Assembly (NCBI GenBank): GCA_022072085.1
Contig: JAJVII010000022.1
Location: 1 to 64,000, forward strand
Origin: Phycisphaerae bacterium
Lineage (GTDB): Bacteria > Planctomycetota > Phycisphaerae > JAJVII01
Direction: 5' to 3'
Length of the DNA: 64,000 nucleotides
In this document: positions 8,404 through 16,703 of the stretch, in pieces
Numbering within the stretch: the first letter of the stretch is position 1
Layout of the letters: every line of letters starts with the position of its first letter
Translations under genes and position numbers: made by a program
The notes under the pieces: model-generated
Databases searched by the model: none
What the model was told of the DNA's origin: nothing
What the model saw: the letters and a program-made list of their open reading frames with translations, nothing else

Positions 8404-8407
8404 AGGC

Positions 8408-8627
8408 CATCCACAGATTACGCCGATCACGCAGATTCAAAGAGAAGAGAAACGCGAATGGACGCGAATTGACGCCAATGGGAATGAGGGTGAATTCGGA
8501 CTTCAGATTCATCATTCGCGTTCATTCGTGTCCATTCGCGGTTCTCCCCTCTTCCTTCAATCTGCGTAATCCGCGTAATCAGCGGATGAGTTCTCTTCCC
8601 CGTGTCCTCCGTGCCTTCGTGGTGAAC
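8408..8627 (+). repeat. Long composite palindrome (CGCGAATG / ATCCGCAGATTACG words)
   Basis: Nested inverted repeat of about 180 nt: CATCCACAGATTACGCC at 8408 pairs with GGCGTAATC/GCGGATG-type words near 8575-8588, and GAAACGCGAATGGACGCG near 8450 with CATTCGCGTTCATTCG and TCCATTCGCGGTTCTC near 8512-8545. It is followed by a CGTGTCCTCCGTGCC half-element up to the hypB start. Homologous elements lie at 10850 and 13226. Confidence 0.7.
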
Positions 8628-8628
8628 T

Positions 8629-9294
8629 ATGCCGACTGAAGTCAAAGTGCTTACCGACGTGCTCAAGGCCACCAAGGAAGAGGCCGCCCGGCTGCGGGCC
8701 GACTTCGCCCGCGACCGCACCTACGTCATCGACCTGATCGGCGGGCCCGGCTGCGGCAAGACGACGCTGCTGGAGGCGACGCTGCCGGCGCTGGCCAAAC
8801 AGTTCCGCACCGCCGTCCTCATCGGCGACGTGGCCACCGCCCTGGACGCCGAGCGCGTCGCGGACCTCGGGGCCCAGACCTGTCAGCTCTGCACCGAGGG
8901 CGCCTGCCACCTCTCGCCGTCGCTGGTTCGCGTGGGCGTCAGCGAACTGGCCGGCCCGCCGCCCGAACTGCTCATCATCGAGAACGTCGGCAACCTGGTC
9001 TGCCCCGCGTCGTTCGACATCGGCGAGGACGCGAAGATCGCCATGAGCGCCGTCACCGAGGGGCCCGAGAAGCCGATCAAGTACCCGACGCTGTTCCGCA
9101 AGTCCGCCGCCGTCATCCTCAACAAGATCGACCTGGTCGAGCCGCTGGAGTTCGACCGCGAGTTCTACTGGTCGCAGATCGCCCGCATCAACCCGCAGGC
9201 CGACCGCTTCGAACTGGCCGCCAAGAAGCGCAAGTCCATCGACCCCTGGATCGCCTGGCTCACCGCCCGCATCCGTGCCAAGCAGAAGTGCTGA
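8629..9294 (+). CDS. hypB: HypB nickel-insertion GTPase
   Basis: A 221-residue SIMIBI-class GTPase that, with HypA, delivers nickel to the hydrogenase precursor. Seen: P-loop GGPGCGKTTLLEATL at residues 38-45 and on, GDVATALDAERV, QLCTEGACHLSPSL (metal-binding Cys-His in the G domain), IENVGNLVCPASFDIGE (Walker B region) and LNKIDLVEPLEFD (guanine specificity NKxD). It lacks the His-rich N-terminal nickel store found in some HypB proteins. It is the last gene of the hydrogenase run and is separated from the protease by a long palindrome. Confidence 0.96.
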   Translation: MPTEVKVLTDVLKATKEEAARLRADFARDRTYVIDLIGGPGCGKTTLLEATLPALAKQFRTAVLIGDVATALDAERVADLGAQTCQLCTEGACHLSPSLVRVGVSELAGPPPELLIIENVGNLVCPASFDIGEDAKIAMSAVTEGPEKPIKYPTLFRKSAAVILNKIDLVEPLEFDREFYWSQIARINPQADRFELAAKKRKSIDPWIAWLTARIRAKQKC

Positions 9295-9298
9295 GTGC

Positions 9299-9401
9299 CG
9301 AGTGCTGGGTGCGGCGTCCTGAGTGCGGAGTGCCGAGTTGCAGGGGCGCGACTGCTGACGGGGCGGTCCTCTCTTACCCCTCTCCCTTGACGGGAGAGGG
9401 G
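9299..9401 (+). repeat. Two intergenic palindromic elements after hypB
   Basis: First a run of GAGTGC/GCGGAGTGCCGAG words (9299-9341), then a hairpin CCCCTCTCCC, loop TTGAC, GGGAGAGGGG (9377-9401). The hairpin lies after the hydrogenase operon and could end transcription, but it lacks a clean T-run. A similar CTCTCCCT/AGGGAGAG hairpin is at 16704. Confidence 0.55.
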
Positions 9402-9516
9402 CAGGGGTGAGGGTTCTTCGGGCCTGCCCGGTTGTCCGCATCCTTTCTTGACTCCCGCCGCGCCCCACGGGACAATGCCGCCGTTGTCGCTCACAGCCAA
9501 ACTCTCGGGGTTCGCC

Positions 9517-10155
9517 ATGAGACGCCTTGCGCTGCTCGGCCTGTCGGTCTCATTGCTCCTGACGTTGCCCGGCTGCGGCAGGAATCGCAACGCCCCCGCG
9601 CCGCCCCCCGCCCCGCCGGCCACGACCACCCAGCCGGATGAGGAATCCGTCAGCGCCCTCGAAGCCGCCCGCCGAATCAGGTGCGCCGAGAATCTCCGGC
9701 AGATCGGGCAGGCCCTGGCTGAGTACGCGCGGATGGAAAAGACCGGGTATCCGTGCCTGGCGCCCACGACGCAGCCGGCCGGCCTGTCGCCGGACGGCGT
9801 CGCGTCGGGTTCTCTATGCTCATACAGTTACAGCTACAAGGTTCCCCCGACGACTCAGCCGGACGTGTCGGCGATCCTGCGACGCATGGATGCGCTCTCT
9901 CCCGACAAGGCTGTGCTGATCGTCCTGGTGGATACTTCTGCCAGCATGGCCTGCCCCGACGCCCCGACCACTCGGCCCGACGTGACAACTCTTGAGGCCG
10001 TCCGTCGCCTACTGGTGGCGAAGGACGTTCTGATGTACCGAGTGGCCGTCGGCGAGAACCGCTTGGATCGCCTGACTACCATGCCAGACGACGCCATCCC
10101 GCATGTCCTCTTGCTGACCGATGGGAGTCCGACGACTCAGCCGGCCGAACATTGA
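9517..10155 (+). CDS. Lipoprotein with pseudopilin-like segment and vWA-like C terminus
   Basis: A 212-residue predicted lipoprotein: signal RRLALLGLSVSLLLTLPGC with a lipobox Cys near residue 20, then a Pro/Ala-rich linker. Residues about 50-70 (CAENLRQIGQALAEYARM) resemble the post-helix segment of planctomycete DUF1559 pseudopilins. From about residue 135 VLIVLVDTSASMAC resembles the MIDAS strand of a von Willebrand A domain, with LLLTDGSP near the end. Thr-Thr-Gln/Arg-Pro occurs five times as a linker motif. It is too short for a full vWA domain. Start ATG 9517 chosen because it begins the signal peptide. Function unknown; probably a surface or periplasmic binding protein. Confidence 0.6.
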   Translation: MRRLALLGLSVSLLLTLPGCGRNRNAPAPPPAPPATTTQPDEESVSALEAARRIRCAENLRQIGQALAEYARMEKTGYPCLAPTTQPAGLSPDGVASGSLCSYSYSYKVPPTTQPDVSAILRRMDALSPDKAVLIVLVDTSASMACPDAPTTRPDVTTLEAVRRLLVAKDVLMYRVAVGENRLDRLTTMPDDAIPHVLLLTDGSPTTQPAEH

Positions 10156-10165
10156 AAGGCCGTCG

Positions 10166-10828
10166 ATGATGCGCGCCCCGATGCTGCTGACGCCCGCGGC
10201 CATTCTGGTTGCGCTCCTCGCCGGCTGCCAGCCGGCCGCTCCGCCCGCGCCGGCGATGGCGCCGCCGACGCCGGAGGTGTCGTTCTGCGGGGTTGCGTCG
10301 CCCGGGTGGCGGGTCTGCTACGTCGTCAGCAATTGCAGCGAGATCATCGACCGCTGGCCGCAGCTCCAGGCTGAGCTGGCCCGCTCGATCCGGGCGCTGA
10401 CCCCGACGCAGCGGTTCCATGTCATCCTCTGGAGCGAAGGCGACCCGGCTGAACTGCACTTCGGCAGCAGCGGGCCGACGATGCAGCCGGCCAACGCCGT
10501 CGCCCGGGACGCCGCCGCCCGTTGGATCGACCGCCAGCCCGTCCACACGTTGCTGAGCGCCCACGACCCCGCGCCGGCCGTCCGCCGGGCGTTCGCCGTC
10601 GACGGCGGGCCGCCCGACGTGATCTACTTCCTCACCGACGCCCACATCCCGCCGGACCTGGTCGCCCTGTTCGACGAGCTGAACACGCCGCGACGCGTCC
10701 GCGTGAACACCATCGCCTTCCAGGGCCGATGGGGCGAGGAACTGCTGCGGCGGATCGCGTCGGCCTCCGGCGGCCAGCACCGCTACGTCAGCCCGCAGGA
10801 CCTCGACGCCGCCCGCCCGAAGCCGTAG
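10166..10828 (+). CDS. Lipoprotein with vWA-like domain
   Basis: A 220-residue lipoprotein: MMRAPMLLTPAAILVALLAG then the lipobox Cys. The remainder resembles the vWA-like proteins common in planctomycetes: VCYVVSNCSEIIDRWPQL in the place of the MIDAS strand (Asp-x-Ser is not kept), FHVILWSEG, DVIYFLTDAHIP and a terminal GGQHRYVS. The loss of the metal motif suggests a non-canonical or metal-independent domain. Starts 10 nt after the previous lipoprotein, with GAAAGG upstream, so the two form a pair. Specific role unknown. Confidence 0.6.
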   Translation: MMRAPMLLTPAAILVALLAGCQPAAPPAPAMAPPTPEVSFCGVASPGWRVCYVVSNCSEIIDRWPQLQAELARSIRALTPTQRFHVILWSEGDPAELHFGSSGPTMQPANAVARDAAARWIDRQPVHTLLSAHDPAPAVRRAFAVDGGPPDVIYFLTDAHIPPDLVALFDELNTPRRVRVNTIAFQGRWGEELLRRIASASGGQHRYVSPQDLDAARPKP

Positions 10829-10849
10829 CCGCCGGCGCTCCGCCGGAAA

Positions 10850-11022
10850 CTCATCCGCAGATTACGCCGATTGCGCAGATTCTCGGAAAGACAGGAGGGG
10901 AGAACCGCGAATAGACGCGAATCAACGCGAATGAAGGATTCAGATCGCAAGCCTTCTCTCTTTCACATTCGCGTCTATTCGCGGTTCTCCGAATCGGCGA
11001 AGTCTGCGCAATCTGTGAGCGA
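10850..11022 (+). repeat. Long composite palindrome, inverted homologue of 13226 element
   Basis: Starts ATCCGCAGATTACGCCGATT, carries GAACCGCGAATAGACGCGAA, and returns as ATTCGCGTCTATTCGCGGTT and GCGCAATCTGTGAG. Its central 26 nt (10939-10964) are the exact reverse complement of 13297-13322. Non-coding; lies between the lipoprotein pair and a glycosyltransferase. Confidence 0.75.
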
Positions 11023-11086
11023 CTTCTTCCCCGCTTGCAGCCGGCGGCCGTCTTGCGGTAGAGTCGCACCGACGCGGAGGCACGGC

Positions 11087-12256
11087 ATGCGGATCGGGCT
11101 GGTGATCGAGCGGATGGAGACCTGGCGCGGCGGGGCGGAGACCTCGACCGCGCAGTTCGCCCGCGAACTGGTCAGCCGTGGCCACGAGGTGCTGTTGTTC
11201 ACCTCCAGCCGCGGCGTCAGCGAGCCGGGCGTCGAGGTCCACACCGTCCCCGTGCCGCGGACGCGGGCCCGCCGGGCCAACGCCTTCACCCAGGCCGTCG
11301 GCGAAGCCCTCGCCCGCACGCCCGTTGACGTGACGCACTCGATGACCCCGCTGTTCGGCGGCGACGTGTTCATGCCGCGAGGCGGCACCGTCGCCGAGAC
11401 CGTCGAGGGCAACATCCGCATCCGCCGATCGGCCCTGGGCCGCCGCATGAAGCGCTGGCTGAACCTCTTCAACCGCCGTCAGCGGTCGATGCTCGCCCTG
11501 GAGCGCGAGCTGCTGGCCGGCGCCAACCCGCCCCGGCGGATCGTCGCCCTCTCGCAATACGTCGCCGAGCAGCTTCGCACGCACTACAACCTGACCCCGC
11601 CGCGCGTCGTCGAGGTCTTCAACGCGGTGACCGCGCCGCTGCCGAGTGAAGCCGACCGCGCCGCCGCCCGGCGCGAGGTCCGCGCCGAGTGGAGCGTGCC
11701 CGACGGCGAGCTGCTGATGCTCTTCGTCGCCCACAACTTCAAGCTCAAGGGGCTGGGCCCGCTGCTGGACGGGCTGGCCGAGCTGAACCGCCGCCAGCCG
11801 ACGCGGCCGTGGCGGCTGTTCGTCGTTGGACGCGACCGCCCGCGGCCGTACGTCTCGGCCGCCCGTCGGCTGGGCGTCGCGGGCCGCGTCGTCTTCACCG
11901 GACCGACCGAGCGGGTGGCGCGGTTCTACCTGGCCGGCGACCTGCTCGTCCTGCCGACCTTCTACGACCCGTGCAGCCGCGTGGTGCTCGAAGCCGTCAG
12001 CCTCGGCACGCCGGCGGTCACGTCGCGATTCAACGGCGCGGGCGAGGCGCTGGTCGCCAGCGGCGGGCGGGCGGCTGCCGGCTGCGTCGTCCGCGACCCG
12101 CACGACGCGGTCGAACTGGCGTCGGCCATCGAGCGCTACTTCGACCCGTCCGCCCGCGCCGCCGCCGCCGAGGCCGGCATCGCCCTGCGTCCGCGGCTGT
12201 CGATGGCCCGGCACGCCGACGAGATGATCGCGATCTACCGCGAAATCGCCAAGTGA
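11087..12256 (+). CDS. GT4 glycosyltransferase, WaaG-like
   Basis: A 389-residue GT-B fold glycosyltransferase. The N-terminal half starts RIGLVIERMETWRGGAETST with the acceptor-side glycine loop. The C-terminal half has LFVAHNFKLKGLGPLLDGLA, VVGRDRP, VVFTGPTERVARFYLAGDLLVLPTFYDP and CSRVVLEAVSLGTPAVTS, which includes the Glu-x7-Glu-type donor site region of family GT4 and resembles WaaG, the LPS core heptose alpha-1,3-glucosyltransferase. Start ATG 11087 has GGAGG 6 nt upstream. Bracketed by two inverted palindromes and followed by a dioxygenase gene. Donor and acceptor cannot be told from sequence. A second, more divergent homologue is at 16849. Confidence 0.83.
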   Translation: MRIGLVIERMETWRGGAETSTAQFARELVSRGHEVLLFTSSRGVSEPGVEVHTVPVPRTRARRANAFTQAVGEALARTPVDVTHSMTPLFGGDVFMPRGGTVAETVEGNIRIRRSALGRRMKRWLNLFNRRQRSMLALERELLAGANPPRRIVALSQYVAEQLRTHYNLTPPRVVEVFNAVTAPLPSEADRAAARREVRAEWSVPDGELLMLFVAHNFKLKGLGPLLDGLAELNRRQPTRPWRLFVVGRDRPRPYVSAARRLGVAGRVVFTGPTERVARFYLAGDLLVLPTFYDPCSRVVLEAVSLGTPAVTSRFNGAGEALVASGGRAAAGCVVRDPHDAVELASAIERYFDPSARAAAAEAGIALRPRLSMARHADEMIAIYREIAK

Positions 12257-12379
12257 AGCGGTCCTGCCCGGGCGGCTGGACTTTCCGCCGGCTGCGGGAA
12301 TAATTCCAGACGCCTGTGCACCCACGACGCACCCCGCCGACATCATGCAGGCGCACGCCCACGGGGCAGGGAGACGCTC

Positions 12380-13213
12380 GTGTCCGCACAGGTTGCCGTT
12401 TCACGCCATGCCGTCAACGACTCCGCGGTCAGACCGGCCGCCGGTGTCTGGACCGATCCGATGCCCGACACGCTGGCCGGCCGGGCCGACTTCTTCCGGC
12501 GCGAAGGCTTCATGGTCGTCCGCGGCGTCCTCGACCGCGAGGAGTTGGCCGCCCTCGACGCCGAACTCGACCGCCTCGCCCGCTCAGTCGACGCGCTGCC
12601 CACCATCCGCGAGGGCTTCCAGCTCGAGCAGCGGCAGGACGCGGGGCGGGGGCGGCCGGCGTTTCGCAAGATCGGCGGGATCACGGACCTGTCCGAGCCG
12701 TTCGCCCGGCTGCTGCGTCACCCCAGGCTGCTGCCGCTGCTGCACGCGATCGTCGGGCCGCGGGTGCAGCTCTACCGCGACGTCTGCATGATGAAGCCCG
12801 CGCGGGTCGGCCGCGAGAAGCCCTGGCATCAGGACTCGGTCTACTGGCCCTGGGCGCCGATGGAACTGGTCAGCGCGATGACCGCGCTGGACGACGCGGG
12901 CCCGGAGAACGGCTGCCTCCAGGTGATTCCCCGAACGCACCTCGTCCAGCGGCAGCACTACGGCGAGGAACTGCAACTCGATCTGGACGACGTGGAGCAG
13001 GCCCGGACGCGTTACGTCCCGTTGGCCGCCGGCGACACGCTGCTGTTCCACAGCCTGCTGCTGCACGCCAGCGAGCCCAACCACAGCGAGCGCGACCGGC
13101 GGGTCTGCATCTTCAGCTACAAGCCGCCGGAGCTGGAGTTCATCGGCAGGGGCAACCGCCCCGAGCCGATCCTGGTCAGCGAAATCACCGACCCGCGCGT
13201 GGCCGATTTCTGA
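12380..13213 (+). CDS. PhyH-family Fe(II)/2-oxoglutarate dioxygenase
   Basis: A 277-residue member of the phytanoyl-CoA dioxygenase superfamily. FFRREGFMVVRGVLDREELA starts the fold; KPWHQDSVYWPW gives the His-x-Asp iron ligands near residue 151; NGCLQVIPRTH and LLFHSLLLHASEPN supply the distal His, and the following Arg would bind 2-oxoglutarate. Family members hydroxylate lipids, natural products or small acids; the substrate here is unknown. Start is GTG 12380 with CAGGGAG 6 nt upstream. A 253-residue homologue is encoded next (13469), so the pair may act on related substrates. Confidence 0.85.
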   Translation: MSAQVAVSRHAVNDSAVRPAAGVWTDPMPDTLAGRADFFRREGFMVVRGVLDREELAALDAELDRLARSVDALPTIREGFQLEQRQDAGRGRPAFRKIGGITDLSEPFARLLRHPRLLPLLHAIVGPRVQLYRDVCMMKPARVGREKPWHQDSVYWPWAPMELVSAMTALDDAGPENGCLQVIPRTHLVQRQHYGEELQLDLDDVEQARTRYVPLAAGDTLLFHSLLLHASEPNHSERDRRVCIFSYKPPELEFIGRGNRPEPILVSEITDPRVADF

Positions 13214-13225
13214 TGAAGAAGAGGG

Positions 13226-13446
13226 CATCCGCAGATTACGCAGATTGCGCAGAGTCAAGAAGAGAACCGCGAATGGACGCGAATGGACGCGAATGCGAAA
13301 GAGAGAAGGCTTGCGATCTGAACTCTTCATTCGCGTCGATTCGCGTCTATTCGCGGTTCTCCCCTCCTGTCTTTCTGAAAATCTGCGTCATCGGCGTAAT
13401 CTGCGGATGAGTTCTCTTCTCGGTGTCCTCCGTGCCTCCGTGGTGA
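13226..13446 (+). repeat. Long composite palindrome, inverted homologue of 10850 element
   Basis: Begins GCATCCGCAGATTACGCAG, carries AACCGCGAATGGACGCGA, and returns as TTCGCGTCTATTCGCGGTTC and CATCGGCGTAATCTGCGGAT near 13390-13408. The tail TCTCGGTGTCCTCCGTGCC to 13446 is the same half-element as before hypB. The central arm 13297-13322 is an exact inverse of 10939-10964. Confidence 0.75.
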
Positions 13447-13468
13447 ATCTCTCTTCCGGAGCGATGAC

Positions 13469-14230
13469 ATGTCACTGACTCGGCCGCAGATCGAGTTCTA
13501 CCGTCAGAACGGTTACCTGGCTGTGCCCAACCTCGTGCCGGTCGCCCGCGTGCGGGCGTTGCGCGAGAAGATCGAGTGGCTCTGCGAAAACTGGGAGAGC
13601 GACGAGGCCCGCGCCGTCGGGCTCCAGCAGGAGGCCGACTCCGGCAACGCCGAGGCCGTCGCCGTCGCCCGCACCGCCCAGACCGTCCGCAAGTTCACCG
13701 CGCCGGCTGCTCACATCGACATCTTCCGCCAGCACGCCCACAGCGCCGAGGTGCTCGACGCGGTCGTTGACCTGATCGGCAGGCCCGTCGGCCTGTACAC
13801 CGACCAGGCCCTGCTCAAGCCGCCGCGTTTCGGCAGCGAAAAGCCCCCGCACCAGGACAACGAGTATTTCAGGGTCACGCCGGCTGACGGCCTGGTCACC
13901 GCGTGGCTGGCCGTCGACGACGCGACGGTCGAGAACGGCTGCATGTATTACATCCCCGGCTCGCACAAGCTCGGCCGGGTCGAGCACGAGGCCATCGCCA
14001 ACACCCCGCACCTGGTCCCCAAAGGCTGCCGGCGGGAGGACGCGGTGGCCGTGCCGATCGGCGCCGGCGGGGTGATCTTCCATCACGGCTGGACGCTGCA
14101 CTTTTCCACGCCCAACCGCTCGGACAAGTGGCGTCGCGCCTACCCCTGCCACTACGCCCGGACCGACGCGACGTTCGGCAACTTGCAGGGCGCCGGAATG
14201 ACCGACCCGCCGCCGACGCTGCGGAAGTGA
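13469..14230 (+). CDS. PhyH-family Fe(II)/2-oxoglutarate dioxygenase (second copy)
   Basis: A 253-residue phytanoyl-CoA dioxygenase-like protein. QIEFYRQNGYLAVPNLVPV opens the fold; KPPHQDNEYFRVTPADGLVT has the His-x-Asp pair; VENGCMYYIPGSHKLG and FHHGWTLHFSTPNRSDKWRR have the distal His and the oxoglutarate-binding Arg. Only distantly similar to the gene at 12380, so it is probably not a recent duplicate. Start ATG 13469, with CCGGAG upstream. Substrate unknown. Confidence 0.85.
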   Translation: MSLTRPQIEFYRQNGYLAVPNLVPVARVRALREKIEWLCENWESDEARAVGLQQEADSGNAEAVAVARTAQTVRKFTAPAAHIDIFRQHAHSAEVLDAVVDLIGRPVGLYTDQALLKPPRFGSEKPPHQDNEYFRVTPADGLVTAWLAVDDATVENGCMYYIPGSHKLGRVEHEAIANTPHLVPKGCRREDAVAVPIGAGGVIFHHGWTLHFSTPNRSDKWRRAYPCHYARTDATFGNLQGAGMTDPPPTLRK

Positions 14231-14335
14231 GGGGAAGGCTCCAAGTTACGAGCTTCGAGTTTCGAGTGCGAGAGGCGGGGCCTTCCGCGCGCGAGCAAAT
14301 TGCGACTCTGTCTCCCCGCCTGGGGCTGAGACGTT
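14231..14335 (+). repeat. Gap after second dioxygenase with GAGTTTCGAGT words
   Basis: The first part of a 438-nt gene-free stretch (14231-14668). It contains AGTTACGAGCTTCGAGTTTC (14244-14263), half of a palindrome family seen elsewhere in planctomycetes, and no open frame I can support. The remainder of the gap is the long element at 14336 and the promoter of the propeller gene. Confidence 0.35.
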
Positions 14336-14509
14336 TCACAGAATGCGATTGGCCGGGGGCCAAGGGGTCTGGCCCGCGATCGGCCGGGGTGCCCCTACCC
14401 GGATACCCCCTGAGTCGGCCGCGTGCGGCCAATCGCGTTGGCCGACCTCGGCCGGCGCAGATACAGGCAATCACAGGCCAATGCAGGCCAATACAGAGCG
14501 CTGAGTGCC
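14336..14509 (+). repeat. Long interspersed element, copy A
   Basis: About 170 nt that recurs at 16517-16680 on the other side of the beta-propeller gene. Shared blocks: TCACAGAA at the start, TTGGCCGGGGGCCAAGGGGT, GCGATCGGCCGG, GCGGCCAATCGCGTTGGCCG and GATGCAGGCCAATGCAG-like words at the end. The middle has diverged. Ends in several AGGCCAAT/CAGGCAAT repeats. No coding capacity is supported. Confidence 0.7.
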
Positions 14510-14608
14510 CGGCGGGATGTGCCGCATGCGGATGGACCGGCCTGCTCCCCGTCGTGGGTCGGACAAGCCGGCGACGTGGCGTGTTGCCCGGCGAATTGGG
14601 CTTTCCCG

Positions 14609-14617
14609 TGCTATAAT
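14609..14617 (+). promoter_or_regulatory. Extended -10 promoter for the beta-propeller gene
   Basis: TGCTATAAT: a perfect TATAAT preceded by TG one base upstream, the extended -10 form, 52 nt before the ATG at 14669. No good -35 hexamer is seen at normal spacing, which is common for extended -10 promoters. The AT content is well above the surroundings. Confidence 0.6.
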
Positions 14618-14668
14618 CTTCGATCACGAGCCGCACCTCACCGACCTCAAATCGCAAAAGGAGCGAAC

Positions 14669-16396
14669 ATGAACGCGCGAACGGCAGTGCTGTGCGTAAG
14701 CCTGGTGCTGGCGTCTGCGACCGAGGCGATTTGCCAGCCCGCGCCGTCCGGGGCGCCGACCATCCGTGAAGAGCGGGTGAGCGACATGCCCGGCGGCTAC
14801 CCATCCATCTTTCCAAGTCCCGACTGCTGCCGGGCGGCCCTCCTGGCCTCGACGGGGAACGCGAACAAGTGCCGGGTGTCCGTCGACGGCAAGACCGACG
14901 CCGAGTACGACCGCGTCGTCTACGGCACGGTGAAATTCAGCCCCGACTCCCGCCGCCTGGGCTACATCGCCGTCAAGGGCAACAGGCAGACGGCGGTTGT
15001 CGACGGCAAGGAACTCGGCGAAGGCGACGAGATCAGGGAACTGGCGTTCAGCCCCGACTCGCGGCACGTCGCGTTCGTTTGCAGGACCGGCGCCAAGAAG
15101 ACCGTCGTGCTCGACGGGCAGGCGGGTCCGGACTATGACAACATCCCGATGGCCGTGCCGGTGTTCAGCCCCGACTCCAGCCGCATGGCCTACGTTGCCA
15201 AGATCGAAAAGACCGAGATCGACGGCAAGCCCGTCCCGCCGCACATGCGGAACATGCCCGGCAACTACCGGCATGTCGTGGTGGTCAACGGCAAGGCCGG
15301 TCCGGAGTATGACAGTTGCAGCGACCCGCAATTCAGCCCCGACTCCAGGCGGCTGGCCTACCATGTCTACACCTGGAAGGGGGACAAGTGGGCGGTGAGC
15401 GTCGACGACCGCGTCGGGCCGCAATACAACTCGATCCTGTCGCTGGCGTTCAGCCCCGACTCCAAGCGTGTCGCCTATACGGCCATCAACGGGGCCAGGC
15501 AACTGGCGGTGGTGGATGACCAGCCGGGCCCGGAATACAGCAGCGTCTGGAACCTGCGGTTCAGCGCGGACTCCAGGCACGTTGCCTACGTCGCGACCAA
15601 GGGCGATCGCGACGCCGTCGTGCTGGACGGAAAGGAAGACCCCGAGTTCGGCAAGGTCGACCTGGCGGCAAGGCTCGACGGCAGGACAACCGGGCTGCTG
15701 TTCAGCCCCGACTCCGGCAAGCTGGCCTACCTGGCCGCCCGGTCCAACAGGAAAGTCGCGGTCGTGAACGGGCAGGCCGGCCCGGAATACGACGACGTGA
15801 AGGCGCTGGTGATCAGCCCCGACTCCCGGCACTTCGCCTACCATGCAGTCAAGGGCGGTAAGGGCCTGGTGGTGGTCGACGGGAAGCCCGGCGATGAGTT
15901 CGACGAGATCAGTTTCGATTCGATCGTGTTCAGCCCCGACTCGACGCGGCTGGCCTACATCGGCACCACCGCCCGCAAACCCGCCGCCGTGGTGGACGGC
16001 AAGGCCGGTCCTGCCTACGACGGATACATCGGCCGCGCCAGGGTCGTGTTCAGCGCGGACTCCCGGCATTACGCGTATCCGGCCAAGCAGGCCTACAAGT
16101 CGTTCGTGGTGATGGACGGTCAGGCGGGGACGCAGTACGACGGCCTGCTCGAGGGCAGCCCGTGGCTGACTCCGGACGGTCGGCTGGTCTACTTCGTGTT
16201 CAAGAACTACAAGTACGTCGCGGTGGTGGACGGCAAGGAGGGCCCGGAGTGCGAGAAGATCGTCGGCCTGGGCGTGTCGACCGCGCTGGGCCCGCCGCAG
16301 CCGAAGATGCACGCCGACGGGACGGTGGAGTACCTCGCGGTCAAGGACGGGGCACTGGTCCGAATGAAGCACATCCCGGCGGGCGCAGGCAATTGA
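14669..16396 (+). CDS. Exported beta-propeller of 12 repeats
   Basis: A 575-residue secreted protein with a signal peptide (ARTAVLCVSLVLASATEAIC). The rest is a tandem array of about 43-residue units in which FSPDSRRLAY-type strands alternate with VVDGKAGPEYD-type turns; I count 11 FSPDS/FSADS/TPDG strands and 12 DGK/NGQ/DDQ turns. This matches PD40/TolB-like propeller repeats, here unusually regular both in protein and DNA. Propellers of this kind bind proteins or glycans; no catalytic motif is seen. Start ATG 14669 has AAAAGGAG upstream and its own promoter. It is flanked by the two copies of a long repeat, suggesting a self-contained cassette. Confidence 0.8.
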   Translation: MNARTAVLCVSLVLASATEAICQPAPSGAPTIREERVSDMPGGYPSIFPSPDCCRAALLASTGNANKCRVSVDGKTDAEYDRVVYGTVKFSPDSRRLGYIAVKGNRQTAVVDGKELGEGDEIRELAFSPDSRHVAFVCRTGAKKTVVLDGQAGPDYDNIPMAVPVFSPDSSRMAYVAKIEKTEIDGKPVPPHMRNMPGNYRHVVVVNGKAGPEYDSCSDPQFSPDSRRLAYHVYTWKGDKWAVSVDDRVGPQYNSILSLAFSPDSKRVAYTAINGARQLAVVDDQPGPEYSSVWNLRFSADSRHVAYVATKGDRDAVVLDGKEDPEFGKVDLAARLDGRTTGLLFSPDSGKLAYLAARSNRKVAVVNGQAGPEYDDVKALVISPDSRHFAYHAVKGGKGLVVVDGKPGDEFDEISFDSIVFSPDSTRLAYIGTTARKPAAVVDGKAGPAYDGYIGRARVVFSADSRHYAYPAKQAYKSFVVMDGQAGTQYDGLLEGSPWLTPDGRLVYFVFKNYKYVAVVDGKEGPECEKIVGLGVSTALGPPQPKMHADGTVEYLAVKDGALVRMKHIPAGAGN

Positions 16397-16516
16397 TCCG
16401 TTTCGTCCGGCCCACGCAGACAGTGAACGCCAGAAGGCGGGGGCGCCCCTGGTCCGCCGCGACCGTGGCGTGCAACCTGGGTTCCGAGGTCGCGGCTGAC
16501 CTGGGGTCGGACCCCA

Positions 16517-16680
16517 TCACAGAAAGCGTTTGGCCGGGGGCCAAGGGGTCTGGCAGGCGATCGGCCGGTCAGTTCCTACCGGCATACCTACTGACCCGGC
16601 CGGACGCGGCCAATCGCGTTGGCCGGGCTCGGCTACCGTGGATGCAGGCCAATGCAGACAAGTGCAGTGCGCTGAATGCG
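16517..16680 (+). repeat. Long interspersed element, copy B
   Basis: Counterpart of 14336-14509 in the same orientation. In the diverged middle this copy can form a stem GGCCGGTCAGT / ACTGACCCGGCC. The gap 16397-16848 around it (452 nt) has no supported gene: before it lies degenerate sequence, after it the hairpin at 16704 and the start region of the next glycosyltransferase. Confidence 0.7.
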
Positions 16681-16703
16681 GAATGAAGCCTCCCTCACCC
16701 CGG

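Noticed and set aside
9377-9401. Hairpin after hypB as Rho-independent terminator
   Set aside because: No T-run follows and the same hairpin type occurs elsewhere as a repeat, so it is listed as a repeat.
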